NCBI GenBank assembly: GCA_964473105.1 | Contig: CAYYNQ010000048.1 | Span: 101,548-165,547 of the forward strand | From: CAYYNQ01 sp964473105 | Lineage (GTDB): Bacteria > Sumerlaeota > Sumerlaeia > MVZB01 | Reading direction: 5' to 3' | DNA: 64,000 nucleotides | Shown here: positions 27,101 through 36,619 of the stretch, in pieces | Numbering within the stretch: the first letter of the stretch is position 1 | Layout of the letters: every line of letters begins with the position of its first letter | Notes under the pieces: generated by a model | What the model saw: the letters and a program-made list of their open reading frames with translations, nothing else | The model's database searches: none | What the model was told of the DNA's origin: nothing | Made by a program: the position numbers and the translations under genes

Positions 27101-28597
27101 TTGAACACCAGAAATGCAGTCATTATAGGCTCGGGCGTTGCCGGATTGGCTGCCGCGTTGCGGCTTGACGGTGAGGGCTCTTGGAAGACAAGACTATTGG
27201 AGCGCGAAAACCGCCCTGGCGGTCTTGCCCGTTGTCTCCACTTCAAGGGTATCTCAACCGACCTCGGGCCACACCGCATCCACACCGAAATTCCCGAAGT
27301 CGGGAAACTAATTGACAGGATCGCAAAAAAATCACTCTATACCGTTCGCCGTTCCAGTCGTATCTACCTGCGGGGGCGATTCCTCAATTACCCGCCAGCC
27401 CCACTGGAAATGGCACTCAGACTAGGCCCCCACAGGCTGGCGTATTTTGCAGCCAGCTACCTGTCAGGCAAATTCCGGGGTATTCAGGGCCGTGATACAT
27501 ATGAATCCCTGATGTGCAGGGCCTTCGGCAAGGCTCTGTATGAGTTTCTGCTGAAACCCTATACGGAAAAAACCTGGAAAACCCCGGCCACACAGCTCCA
27601 TGCCGACACGGCCCGCGTTAGGGTCTCGGCCGGCAGCCTTGCCAAAATGACCAAGCGTCTCCTGAAAAATGAACGTGCCGGAAGTGAGACTGCCCTGAAG
27701 GAATTTCAATATGTGCGCGGGGGCGTGGAGACACTTGTAAATCATCTATCCACCCTTGTATGCGAAACGGGAGCATCCATCCTGCTAAACAGGGAGGTTC
27801 ACCAGCTGGACCTTGACCAGTCCACCGGCAAGATTCGGTCGATTCATCACTCGCAGGCGGAATGGGCACCGCGGGGACGAAAGCTTCAGTCCGGCCGGCC
27901 TGAGAAGCACCCGACAGGACTGCCTCGTGATTCGCAGAGTGAAGTCACAGACCTCGTGATTTCGACTGTTCCCTTGCCAATGCTGCTTGGAAAACTTCTG
28001 CCTCCGATCGACTCGCTGGCCGATGCGCGCACGGCCGCGCAGGGGCTCAAGTACCTGGACATGATCTTCGTCCTTTTTATCGTAAAACGAAAGATCATCT
28101 CCGGGGACAATTGGCTCTATTTTCCCGAACCGGATCTGGTCTTCAACCGTGGATACGAAGCCAAGAGTTTCGATCCAAAAATGGGACCGGATGACCGGTC
28201 AGTGCTATGCTTGGAGATCACCGTTGGACCCGACGGCCAACTCGGCCATGAATCCGATGAGTCGATACTTGATCTTGTGCGCGAACAGATCACCAAAACA
28301 GGCCTTTTCAGCAGCAAAGAAATCGATGAAGAACATGTTTATCGGCTACCCTATGCCTACCCTCTCTACACCATTGACTATGACCAGCGACTGGCCCGTG
28401 TTTTCAGGGGACTACGCGGAATCCGTAACCTGATCACCGTTGGAAGACAGGGCCTTTTCAATCATAATAACATGGACCACTCGATATACATGGGTCTGCG
28501 TGCAGCGGACACACTCAACCGTTATCAAACAGGGGAAGCTGTCGACCACTGGTATGACCAGGTCGATGGATTCAAGCGCATGAGAATCATCGATTGA
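27101..28597 (+). CDS. FAD-dependent amine-oxidase/UDP-galactopyranose-mutase-like oxidoreductase
   Basis: 498 residues. The N-terminal dinucleotide-binding fold is clear (IIGSGVAGLAAALRL, then ERENRPGGLAR), and the C-terminal FAD contact is GRQGLFNHNNMDHS. The middle (FLNYPPAPLEMALRLG, KPYTEKTWK) resembles the group of NAD(P)-binding proteins related to protoporphyrinogen oxidase and UDP-galactopyranose mutase that often occur near sugar-modification genes. The start chosen is the TTG at 27101, because GGAAGGA lies 8 nt upstream; the TTG at 27095 is only 2 nt from it. The substrate is unknown. Confidence 0.8.
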   Translation: MNTRNAVIIGSGVAGLAAALRLDGEGSWKTRLLERENRPGGLARCLHFKGISTDLGPHRIHTEIPEVGKLIDRIAKKSLYTVRRSSRIYLRGRFLNYPPAPLEMALRLGPHRLAYFAASYLSGKFRGIQGRDTYESLMCRAFGKALYEFLLKPYTEKTWKTPATQLHADTARVRVSAGSLAKMTKRLLKNERAGSETALKEFQYVRGGVETLVNHLSTLVCETGASILLNREVHQLDLDQSTGKIRSIHHSQAEWAPRGRKLQSGRPEKHPTGLPRDSQSEVTDLVISTVPLPMLLGKLLPPIDSLADARTAAQGLKYLDMIFVLFIVKRKIISGDNWLYFPEPDLVFNRGYEAKSFDPKMGPDDRSVLCLEITVGPDGQLGHESDESILDLVREQITKTGLFSSKEIDEEHVYRLPYAYPLYTIDYDQRLARVFRGLRGIRNLITVGRQGLFNHNNMDHSIYMGLRAADTLNRYQTGEAVDHWYDQVDGFKRMRIID

Positions 28598-28794
28598 AAA
28601 GGAAGGTCATGGGCCCTTCAATACACTTCCTGAATCTCTCCGCCCCCCACTCCGGGCAGGATCGGTTTTTAGGGCTTGAATTAATTTCCTTGTTCGGCGA
28701 GAATCACCTCGTATTATGCGACGAAAAATGGCTACGGGGGCCGGGCAGACACTGGTTCTCGGATAGTTTATAGCAATTGAAAGGAAGGTCCAGG

Positions 28795-29352
28795 ATGAAA
28801 CATAAGTTTCGGATTTGCGTAGCCCTACTCAGCATGACAGGGCTGTTTTTCGCCACCGGGTGTTCCTGGTTGCCCATCGGAGGAGAAACTGGTTCGGATA
28901 ACGAGGAAAATGCCTCGGGAGCCGGCTGGAACGATGGAGGTGATGTCCCGCCTATGCCTGAAAGCACGGGGGATGACGCCTCCGGCCAACTCGTCCGTCC
29001 GGGCGAAACAGTCGATTTTCCAGAAATGAAAGTGATCTATTTTGACTACAACCGCTTCAACATAAGGGCAGACCAACGTGAAATCCTGGTTCAAAACCTG
29101 AAACGTCTGAACGACAACCCACAGGATAAGGTCTACATCGAAGGTCATTGCGATGAACGCGGAACGATCGAGTATAATTTCAACCTCGGACAGAGACGGG
29201 CAAATGTCATCCGAGATTATTTTATCGAGAATGGCGTCAATGCCGACCGGATTGCAACTGTCAGCAAGGGCGAGGAAGAGCCGTCCGTGACGGGCCATAC
29301 CGAGGCGGCGTGGTCCCAAAACCGGCGCTGCGAATTCCGGCGGATGTATTAG
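28795..29352 (+). CDS. pal: Peptidoglycan-associated lipoprotein Pal (OmpA-like)
   Basis: 185 residues. Signal sequence with lipobox FFATGC, a Gly/Asp/Glu-rich linker (about 30-70), then the OmpA-like peptidoglycan-binding domain with VIYFDYNRFNIR, IEGHCDERGTIEYN and LGQRRANVIRDYF. These are close to the Pal consensus. Pal links the outer membrane to peptidoglycan as part of Tol-Pal; no tol genes are in this window. The ATG at 28795 follows AAGGAAGG. A strong bidirectional terminator follows. This gene is the main evidence that the organism has an outer membrane. Confidence 0.93.
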   Translation: MKHKFRICVALLSMTGLFFATGCSWLPIGGETGSDNEENASGAGWNDGGDVPPMPESTGDDASGQLVRPGETVDFPEMKVIYFDYNRFNIRADQREILVQNLKRLNDNPQDKVYIEGHCDERGTIEYNFNLGQRRANVIRDYFIENGVNADRIATVSKGEEEPSVTGHTEAAWSQNRRCEFRRMY

Positions 29353-29383
29353 TCGGTCGGCCTCCTGAAACAATGGAATCCCG

Positions 29384-29422
29384 AAAAACCGTGGACCCTT
29401 GACCGGGTTCCACGGTTTTTTT
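29384..29422. terminator. Bidirectional intrinsic terminator between pal and fba
   Basis: AAAAACCGTGGACC pairs with GGTTCCACGGTTTTTTT (one-base bulge) around an 8-nt loop. T-runs flank it on both strands, so it can end the convergent pal and aldolase transcripts. Confidence 0.85.
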
Positions 29423-29456
29423 GGGTCCTGCACCGGTCGCTATTACGGAGGTCTAA

Positions 29457-30503
29457 CTAGACAGTCGACCGGTAGACCTCGGCCATCTCCTGCAGCGTGA
29501 CCGGCTTGAAATCCGTTGCATGGCCAGCCTGTCCGAAGGCCTTCATTCTCTTCAGGTAAACATCCTTCATCGCTTCACGTGCCGGGACCAGATACTGGCG
29601 TGGATCGAAATGACCGGGATTCTCGGCAAGATGTCTGCGTATTGCGCCCGTCATCGCCAGTCTGCTGTCCGTATCCACATTGACTTTTCTGACGCCGTGC
29701 TTGATGCCATCCTGAATTTCCTCAATCGGAACGCCGAATGTCCCAGGCATATCTCCACCATACTGATTCATGATGTCCACCAGTTCACATGGGACGGAAC
29801 TGGATCCATGCATCACCAGATGACAATTAGGCATTTTTTCATGGATTTCATGGATCCGGTCCATTGCCAGTTTTGGAGGCAGCATTGCACCGGTCTTGGG
29901 ATCTTTCCTGAGGCTCTTGTAAGCGCCATGGCTCGTACCGATCGCAACAGCCAGCGCATCAAGGCCAGTCTTGGCAACGAAATCCTCCGCTTGTTTCGGA
30001 TCTGTCAGGTGCTCGTCCAGTTCATCGCCTTCCAGACCTGCGCCCTGTCCATCCTCGATGCCACCGAGACAACCCAGTTCACCTTCGACCGTCACGCCCA
30101 AGGGATGAGCTAGCTCAACAACCCTGCGTGTCACAGCGGCATTATCTTCATAGCTGAGAGGCACCTTACCCGACTCATCGAGCGAGCCGTCCATCATGAC
30201 GCTTGTAAAGCCGAGATCAATGGCCATTTGACATGTCTCGGGACTGTTCCCGTGATCCAAGTGCATTGCGATGGGAATCCGTGGACATTCCTCTGCAGCC
30301 GCCTCAATCAATTTCTTAAGATAGATCATCTTGCTGTATTTCAACGCACCGCGGCTTGCCTGAATGATGACCGGGCTATGGACTTCGACGGCCGCCTCCA
30401 TGATCGCCTGGATCTGTTCCATATTGTTCACATTAAAGGCGCCAACTCCGTATCCGGCCTTCGCAGCCTCATCGAGTATCTGGCGCATCGGGACTAAAGG
30501 CAT
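29457..30503 (-). CDS. fba: Class II fructose-1,6-bisphosphate aldolase
   Basis: 348 residues. Zinc and catalytic residues of the class II family are visible: AMHLDHGNS, DGSLDESGK, EGELGCLGG, GTSHGAYK and LVMHGSSSVP, then VRKVNVDTDSRLAMT. It cleaves or forms fructose-1,6-bisphosphate in glycolysis and gluconeogenesis. The length and the extended C-terminus (QYLVPAREAMKDV) match the CbbA/type B branch. The ATG at 30503 is 7 nt from GGAGGAG, which settles the start over a TTG two codons upstream. It is the last of three co-oriented genes (glgC, PQQ-repeat protein, fba), with a 154-bp gap before it that may hold its own promoter. Confidence 0.95.
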   Translation of the reverse strand: MPLVPMRQILDEAAKAGYGVGAFNVNNMEQIQAIMEAAVEVHSPVIIQASRGALKYSKMIYLKKLIEAAAEECPRIPIAMHLDHGNSPETCQMAIDLGFTSVMMDGSLDESGKVPLSYEDNAAVTRRVVELAHPLGVTVEGELGCLGGIEDGQGAGLEGDELDEHLTDPKQAEDFVAKTGLDALAVAIGTSHGAYKSLRKDPKTGAMLPPKLAMDRIHEIHEKMPNCHLVMHGSSSVPCELVDIMNQYGGDMPGTFGVPIEEIQDGIKHGVRKVNVDTDSRLAMTGAIRRHLAENPGHFDPRQYLVPAREAMKDVYLKRMKAFGQAGHATDFKPVTLQEMAEVYRSTV

Positions 30504-30657
30504 TTCCAATCTCCTCCATCAAATTTGATATTGATCACGCACAATGGGATGCTCACAAAACCGGCCGAAGGGTCCCGAAATCGAACACGTCTGGAAACCC
30601 TCATGCATCACCATCAATCACATCGCAAAGCCCGCTTGGAGCTTAGCATACCGAATT

Positions 30658-31974
30658 TCAGGGCGCACGGAGATCCACACAGTGAAGCACTGACTGACTG
30701 CGAATCAGAAGGCGGCCGTCTGCCAGCGCAAGCGGCGACCACATCTGAAGATCTTCACGGGGGCCATCCGTTCCAAACAGGTTGGCCTCGGCCAACGGGA
30801 CATATTTCTCGGGTCCGGGTTCAATCAACCTCAGGTGGCCTGACCTTCCGTCCTGACTGATCAGCATCCCGTCGGCCAACAACATGCAACCGCGGCCCAG
30901 ATTGGGCTGGTTACCGGTTCTCCACAACACCTCACCTCTCAGGTTCAAACATAATAATCCGCCGTCGGCTAACCAACGCAGACCCCTTTGGTTGCTATTG
31001 TTATTCACCAAAAGGTATATATATCCCTCATAGTAAACAGCCGGATGGAGGTGCGAACCTCTTTCAATACGAAACACTTCGCTTGCCGACCAAGTTCCTT
31101 GGTCACCTGATATCTCCAAAAGAACTGTAAGCGGAGTATATCCTTCCGTCACCAGTAGCCTGTTTGTTTCGACCTGCGTTACCGTCGCTACCGGCATAAG
31201 TGACCTGAAGTTGTCATATTTCCACAGGATCCTGCCCGAATCCGGATCGATCCCATGAACAATCGCACTACCCGAAGGGCTGGCCTCACTCTTTGCCTCT
31301 CTGTTGCTACTGATAAAGACAACCTGGTCCATACCTTCAATGCGTACATGACTGGATGTCATGCAACTGGACAGTGGGGTCTCGATTCTCCATGTTTCGT
31401 GCCCGGTTTTAGATTCTAGTGCCACCAAACCGGCCGCCGGAGACAAGGGAGCGACGATGACTTGGTCCTTCCAGAGTACCGGAGAGTGTGAATAACCAAA
31501 CATTGGAACCTCAGTCGGATATTTCTCACCAAGCAGGATGGTCCATACAGGTTTGTGAGTTTCACGGTCAATACAAAGAACACGACCGAATCCCGACACA
31601 CAGAAAACGGAAGTGTTGTTTACGGCGGGAACAGTCCTCGATCCCGGGTAGGACAACTTGCCCGGTTGTGGGCTTTCATGGGTCCAAATGGATTTCCCAC
31701 TCTCAAGGTCAATACACCGAAGCACATCCTTTGCCCCGGCAACCCGATCGAAGATGAAAACCTCACCACGATGTACGGAACATCCGCCGAAACCCGGCCC
31801 CACATCGGCCGACCAGAGAATCCTTGCCCCCCCCGGTGAAAAGAAACGCACCAGATTTTTTTCCTCCGAGACATTGTCCCCTCCGGGCCCCTGAAAGCCT
31901 GGCCAATCGGCGAAACAAACCGCTCGAGGACCGAAAAATAATCCTACAATGATGATGAATAGGTATAGACGCAT
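30658..31974 (-). CDS. Exported PQQ-type beta-propeller protein
   Basis: 438 residues from the ATG at 31974, which puts a signal peptide at the very N-terminus (LFIIIVGLFFGPRAVCFADW); an ATG at 32001 is the alternative. The body has repeats of the PQQ/quinoprotein propeller type, each with a blade ending like WKYDNF, GHETWRIETP or CIDRETHKPVWT and starting CIDLESGKSIWTHES. The N-terminal WPGFQGPGGDNVS motif is typical of planctomycete-type 'outer membrane protein assembly factor BamB-like' propellers. No catalytic residues are seen; it probably acts as a periplasmic scaffold or binding protein. It begins shortly after the glgC stop, so the two may be cotranscribed. Confidence 0.82.
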   Translation of the reverse strand: MRLYLFIIIVGLFFGPRAVCFADWPGFQGPGGDNVSEEKNLVRFFSPGGARILWSADVGPGFGGCSVHRGEVFIFDRVAGAKDVLRCIDLESGKSIWTHESPQPGKLSYPGSRTVPAVNNTSVFCVSGFGRVLCIDRETHKPVWTILLGEKYPTEVPMFGYSHSPVLWKDQVIVAPLSPAAGLVALESKTGHETWRIETPLSSCMTSSHVRIEGMDQVVFISSNREAKSEASPSGSAIVHGIDPDSGRILWKYDNFRSLMPVATVTQVETNRLLVTEGYTPLTVLLEISGDQGTWSASEVFRIERGSHLHPAVYYEGYIYLLVNNNSNQRGLRWLADGGLLCLNLRGEVLWRTGNQPNLGRGCMLLADGMLISQDGRSGHLRLIEPGPEKYVPLAEANLFGTDGPREDLQMWSPLALADGRLLIRSQSVLHCVDLRAP

Positions 31975-32009
31975 CTCTTTTCCAACCAAGGAGGCAAACA
32001 TAAATGGGC

Positions 32010-33278
32010 TCAGATTTCCGTTCCCGGTTCAAGGGTAGCATGTTTCGGGATAATTACCACCCCATCACGGATATAATATTGCTCATTGGGGCCGTCATAT
32101 TCATGATGATGTTCACGGTTCAGGATGCTACAACCCCGGCCGATTCTTGCATTCTTGTCGATGATTGTGTTTTCAATCCTGCAGTCATCACCAATTCCAA
32201 TGGGCGGAGCCCCGGCAGATAACGGTTCGCGTGTCTGTTCGGGGCCCATGTGTTCATAATAGTCAGCACCCATCATCATGGTTCTCGACATCCTGACATT
32301 TTTCCCGATAATGCTCCGTATCCCGATCAGGCAGGATTCCAGTTCAGCCTGTTCGATACGGCAACCGGATGCAATTCGGGCGTTTTTCAGCCTGATATCC
32401 AGCATACTTGCCGCGGGCAGAAACCTCAGACGGGTGTATATAGGAGCTGTCTGGTCGAAGAAGACAAATGGTGGATCGGGCTGCGTGATGGAGATGTTCA
32501 TGTCGTAGAATGCGCGAATAGTACCGATATCCTCCCAGAAGCCATTGAATACATATCCAAAAACCTTCCGGGTAACGACGGCCGACGGCACGATATTGTG
32601 TCCAAAGTCATTCATCATGGGATTATCAAGGAAATCCTGCAGGACTGAAGTCTTGAAGATATAAATACCCATTGAGGCCAAATAGGGATGGTCCTCGCCC
32701 ATTCCCCATTTCTGACGGATGGCGGACGAAGCAGCTAGCGACGGGAGATCCTTCTGAACGGGTTTCTCATGCATAGCTCGGACCCGGTCTTTTTCATCCA
32801 GAGTAACGATGCCAAAGTCCTGGGCACGTTTCTGTTCCGTTGAATGCAGGGCAATGGTCACATCTGCATTCTGATTAATATGAAACTGGAGCACCTCTCC
32901 CAAATTCATCCGGAAGACTGCATCACCGGGGAGGATCAGGATGTGTTCCGGTCGCCGCCGAAGAAAATCCTTCATATTACGCCTGACAGCATCGGAAGTC
33001 CCCTGGTACCAGTCCATATTCTCATCGCTCTGACTTGCAGCCTGAAGGCGCACAAAACCACGGTTAAACGGATCAAACTGGTATGTCGCGGAAATGTGCT
33101 GGTTCAGAGAGCTCGAATTGAACTGGGTCAGGACGTAAATGCGGTTGAATCCGGAATTGATGCAGTTGCTGATCGGGATATCAATCAGTCTGAATTTTCC
33201 GGCAATCGGCACCGCGGGCTTGGCACGATATTTCGTCAGGGGCCACAACCGAGATCCGCGACCGCCACCGAGGATCAC
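32010..33278 (-). CDS. glgC: Glucose-1-phosphate adenylyltransferase
   Basis: 422 residues from a GTG. The nucleotidyltransferase motif ILGGGRGSRLWPLTKYRAKP, the substrate segment FRLIDIPISNCINSG, WYQGTSDAVRRN and the HEKP lysine motif are all present, followed by a left-handed beta-helix with hexapeptide repeats (IEQAELESCLIG, IGRGCS). It makes ADP-glucose for glycogen synthesis. The GTG start is suspect because it removes the few residues that usually precede ILGGG. In the same frame, ten or so codons upstream are open and read SQLTQSAIAV but contain no ATG, GTG or TTG before a stop. See the finding on the start. Confidence 0.9.
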   Translation of the reverse strand: MILGGGRGSRLWPLTKYRAKPAVPIAGKFRLIDIPISNCINSGFNRIYVLTQFNSSSLNQHISATYQFDPFNRGFVRLQAASQSDENMDWYQGTSDAVRRNMKDFLRRRPEHILILPGDAVFRMNLGEVLQFHINQNADVTIALHSTEQKRAQDFGIVTLDEKDRVRAMHEKPVQKDLPSLAASSAIRQKWGMGEDHPYLASMGIYIFKTSVLQDFLDNPMMNDFGHNIVPSAVVTRKVFGYVFNGFWEDIGTIRAFYDMNISITQPDPPFVFFDQTAPIYTRLRFLPAASMLDIRLKNARIASGCRIEQAELESCLIGIRSIIGKNVRMSRTMMMGADYYEHMGPEQTREPLSAGAPPIGIGDDCRIENTIIDKNARIGRGCSILNREHHHEYDGPNEQYYIRDGVVIIPKHATLEPGTEI

Positions 33279-33599
33279 GGCTATTGCCGATTGTGTGAGT
33301 TGACTGGCGACATTCGGCAGAGCGATGAGCCGTTACCTCCGTTGAGTTGAACCTCTTCATGATACCTGAAAGCTGAGATTGTCCTAACCCCTGCCCCTAC
33401 CCAAATCCAGTCCCTTTTAACGGATATTCCAGGGTCTTTCCATAATTTTACAGCCCAAGCGTGCGTGAATTTTACATGCAATTTATTCGCTGAGTGGATA
33501 AGATGTGGGTTCCCCGGCGTGATTCAGAACGTAAATTCCCCAACGTTTCTGGTTCCCAGCGGGACACCCAGATCAGAATGTGGAAGGTGATAAAGGACA
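33279..33599. other. Divergent control region between glgC and ilvD
   Basis: 321 bp that must hold the promoters of both genes. A GGAGG on the minus strand lies about 63 nt before the annotated glgC GTG. A 66-codon minus frame (33281-33481) has no family resemblance. Nothing else is evident. Confidence 0.4.
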
Positions 33600-35282
33600 A
33601 TGTGCCAATCAATGAAGCGGCGCAGTCGGTTGACCACCGAAGGACCCGGACGGGCTCCCAACCGGGCCATGCTGCGTGCCGTGGGGTTCATCGATGATGA
33701 TTTTGAACGTCCCATGGTTGGGGTTGCCTCCCTGCACAGTGATATCACTCCCTGCAACGCAAACTTGGACAGGCTCGCCCGAAAAGGTGTTGAAGGAATA
33801 CGCGCCGCAGGTGGTGTTCCACAAATCTACGGTGCACCGACAGCTAGCGATGGCATCATGATGGGACACCAAGGCATGCGAATGAGCCTGGTCAGTCGCG
33901 AAGTGATCGCCGACTCGATCGAGGTAACCAGCGGCGGAATGAATCACGATGGGGTTCTGGCTTTCGGAGGCTGCGACAAGAACATGCCCGGCTGCCTGAT
34001 GGGGATGGCGCGTCTCAATACACCTGGTATTTTCGTCTACGGCGGAAGTATCCTGCCGGGTATAGGACGTCAGGGAGAAGTCATCGACATCATCTCGATT
34101 TTTGAAGCCGTCGGGAAATTCCAGACCGGATCGATCGACCAAAAGGATTTGACATTTGTCGAAACGGGGGCCTGCCCCGGTGCCGGAGCCTGTGGCGGAA
34201 TGTACACCGCCAACACGATGAGTTCAGCCATTGAGGCCATGGGGCTCAGCCTACCCTATGGCGCGAGTAACCCGGCCGTCTCCGCAGCCAAGGAACGAGA
34301 GTCCTATCTTGCAGGCCAGGCTCTCGTCAGACTCATTGAACAGAATATTTCCACAAGGGACATCATCACCCGCGAGTCGCTGGAAAACGCATACACCCTA
34401 GTTTTGGCGCTCGGGGGGTCCACCAATGCGGTCCTCCACCTTATGGCCATTGCAAACGAGGCCGAGGTTGAATGGTCACTCGATGATTTCGACCGACTGG
34501 GCGACCGGGTCCCGCATCTGGCAGACCTAAAACCCGGAGGACGTTATGTCATGCATGACCTTCATTGTGCAGGCGGAACACCACCCGTCATGCGTGCCCT
34601 TCTCGACAAAAATTTCCTGAACGGCGACTGCATGACCTGCACGGGACGAACCCTAGCTGAGAACCTGAATAATGTCGAGAGCATCTATGAAAGAAAACAA
34701 TCCGTGATCAAACCCTTCGATAAACCAATGCATGGAACCGGTCACCTAGTGGTACTCAGGGGCAACCTTGCGCCGGAGGGAGCCGTTGCAAAGGTGGCGG
34801 GGCTGAAGAAACTGAGCCTCACCGGCCCGGCACGGGTATTTGAGGGAGAGGAGGCATGCTTTGAAGCCATTCGCAAACGTGAAATCAGATCCGGCGATGT
34901 CATCGTGATCAGAGGTGAAGGTCCGGTGGGCGGACCCGGGATGCGTGAAATGTTGGCCGTAACAGCTGCGCTCGTCGGGCAGGGACTAGGCGAAAAAGTT
35001 GGCCTGATAACCGATGGCCGCTTCAGCGGCGGCAGCCATGGACTGGTTGTCGGCCACGTTGCACCAGAAGCCTGGGTCGGCGGGCCAATCGGCCTTGTGA
35101 AAGAAAGTGATTCCATCACCATAGATGCCGAAAAGAAGCTACTCCGGATCCATATCAACGATAAGGAATTGGAGACACGGAAAGCCTTATGGATCAAGCC
35201 GGAAATACGTGAGAAACGTGGTGTATTGGCAAAATATGCCGCAACCGTCCGTTCTGCATCCGAGGGCGCTGTCACATCCTGA
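33600..35282 (+). CDS. ilvD: Dihydroxy-acid dehydratase
   Basis: 560 residues. It dehydrates 2,3-dihydroxy acids to 2-oxo acids in valine, isoleucine and leucine synthesis. Cluster ligands and signatures are CDKNMPGCLMG, CPGAGACGGMYTANTMS and DCMTCTGRTL; the C-terminal swivel domain has GPVGGPGMREM and TDGRFSGG. Length is normal. ATG 33600 has GGTGAT 8 nt upstream; an ATG four codons later is possible. It stands alone here, with no other ilv or leu genes. Confidence 0.96.
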   Translation: MCQSMKRRSRLTTEGPGRAPNRAMLRAVGFIDDDFERPMVGVASLHSDITPCNANLDRLARKGVEGIRAAGGVPQIYGAPTASDGIMMGHQGMRMSLVSREVIADSIEVTSGGMNHDGVLAFGGCDKNMPGCLMGMARLNTPGIFVYGGSILPGIGRQGEVIDIISIFEAVGKFQTGSIDQKDLTFVETGACPGAGACGGMYTANTMSSAIEAMGLSLPYGASNPAVSAAKERESYLAGQALVRLIEQNISTRDIITRESLENAYTLVLALGGSTNAVLHLMAIANEAEVEWSLDDFDRLGDRVPHLADLKPGGRYVMHDLHCAGGTPPVMRALLDKNFLNGDCMTCTGRTLAENLNNVESIYERKQSVIKPFDKPMHGTGHLVVLRGNLAPEGAVAKVAGLKKLSLTGPARVFEGEEACFEAIRKREIRSGDVIVIRGEGPVGGPGMREMLAVTAALVGQGLGEKVGLITDGRFSGGSHGLVVGHVAPEAWVGGPIGLVKESDSITIDAEKKLLRIHINDKELETRKALWIKPEIREKRGVLAKYAATVRSASEGAVTS

Positions 35283-35344
35283 TTGATCGGGCCAGCACCG
35301 TAACCGAGAATTTATCCCGACCGCCCCCCAAAAAACCAAGGTCC

Positions 35345-36619
35345 ATGAATCCAGCCCAAAATATCTCCATTAATCATGCCGGAATCCTTAAGACATCGCC
35401 GGCCATCCGCCTGATCAACATTAGCAAATTCTACTGGAAGAGCTCCCGGCAAACGGTGTCCATAAAGGAGCGTGTTCTGACCTCGCTGGTCCGTAAGGAC
35501 CAGAAAGATATGGTCATTGCGCTCGACCAGCTTAATCTCACGGTTCGATCCGGTGAAGCACTCGGAATCATCGGACCCAACGGTGCCGGGAAATCCACGC
35601 TCCTCAAGATTATCGCTGGTATTTCAGAGCCAACAAGCGGAAGCGTCGAGGTTAACGGAAAGGCACTCGGCCTCATCGAACTGGGGGCAGGCTTTCACCC
35701 CGAATTGACAGGTGAAGAGAACATCTACCTGCAGGGCTCGATTTATGGATTCCCCGCTGGTGTCATCAGGGACAGAATCGACGCGATCCTCGACTTCGCT
35801 GAACTAGGAGATTTCAGGCATATGCCCGTCAAACATTATAGCTCTGGCATGTTTGTCAGGCTGGGTTTTTCGATCGCCATGCATACAGACCCCGATATCC
35901 TGCTGATCGATGAAGTGCTCTCTGTCGGTGACCAGCGATTCCAGGACCGCTGCTTGGAATCTATTCATGAGAAGATGAAGCAGGGAACCACGATTCTTTT
36001 CATCACCCATTTCCCCGAACAAACTGATGAGATATGTCATCGGGTTGCCTGGTTTGACAAAGGGAATATCCGTGTCATTGGCGACACACGCAGTGTGATC
36101 CAAGCCTATATTCAGGAACGCATCAGCGTTCATTACGCCGACTGGAAGGGGCCTTGGGGTGAGCAGGTCAACGCCGTTGGATTGCCGGGCCGGTTCGGAA
36201 CCGGGGAGGCCACGATTGTTTCAGTTCAACTCCTCGATGGATCCGGAATGCCCGGATTCAATTTCCGGACCGGATCCAGCCTGACCGTTAGGATCGAATT
36301 TGAAGCCCAACCCGAAATCAAACACATGGACTGCTCAATGGCGCTGTATACCGAGGAAGGGTTTGTCCTCGGACATTTTCAGGCAAGCCAGGACGAAAAA
36401 ATAATCACTCCCGGGAGGGAAAGATCGGGAACGGCAAGAATCGAAATCCCCGAACTACCCCTGTTGCCTGGACGTTATGGTGTTTCCATTGCCCTATGTT
36501 CCCCAAATAATCCGGAACACCATTACTGTCACCTCTATAAACTCATAGATTTCTCAATACGAAATGAAGCCGCTTTCAAAAATGACGCGCCCCTGCGCCT
36601 ACAGCCACTAACCCTGTGA
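35345..36619 (+). CDS. Polysaccharide ABC exporter ATPase, Wzt/TagH type with C-terminal glycan-binding domain
   Basis: 424 residues. Walker A is GPNGAGKS, the Wzt-type Q-loop region is LGAGFHPELTGEENIY, the signature is YSSGMFVRLGFS and Walker B is DILLIDEVLSVGD. Residues about 285-424 form a beta-sandwich like the Wzt carbohydrate-binding domain that recognises the end of O-antigen chains. An unusual insertion lies between strand 1 and Walker A (RQTVSIKERVLTSLVRKD), as in TagH/KpsT relatives. The membrane partner (Wzm/TagG) is not adjacent. AAGG lies 4 nt before the ATG. Confidence 0.88.
   Translation: MNPAQNISINHAGILKTSPAIRLINISKFYWKSSRQTVSIKERVLTSLVRKDQKDMVIALDQLNLTVRSGEALGIIGPNGAGKSTLLKIIAGISEPTSGSVEVNGKALGLIELGAGFHPELTGEENIYLQGSIYGFPAGVIRDRIDAILDFAELGDFRHMPVKHYSSGMFVRLGFSIAMHTDPDILLIDEVLSVGDQRFQDRCLESIHEKMKQGTTILFITHFPEQTDEICHRVAWFDKGNIRVIGDTRSVIQAYIQERISVHYADWKGPWGEQVNAVGLPGRFGTGEATIVSVQLLDGSGMPGFNFRTGSSLTVRIEFEAQPEIKHMDCSMALYTEEGFVLGHFQASQDEKIITPGRERSGTARIEIPELPLLPGRYGVSIALCSPNNPEHHYCHLYKLIDFSIRNEAAFKNDAPLRLQPLTL

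Noticed and set aside
33281..33481. 66-codon minus frame ending just before glgC
   Set aside because: No ribosome binding site or family resemblance; it covers the glgC/ilvD control region.
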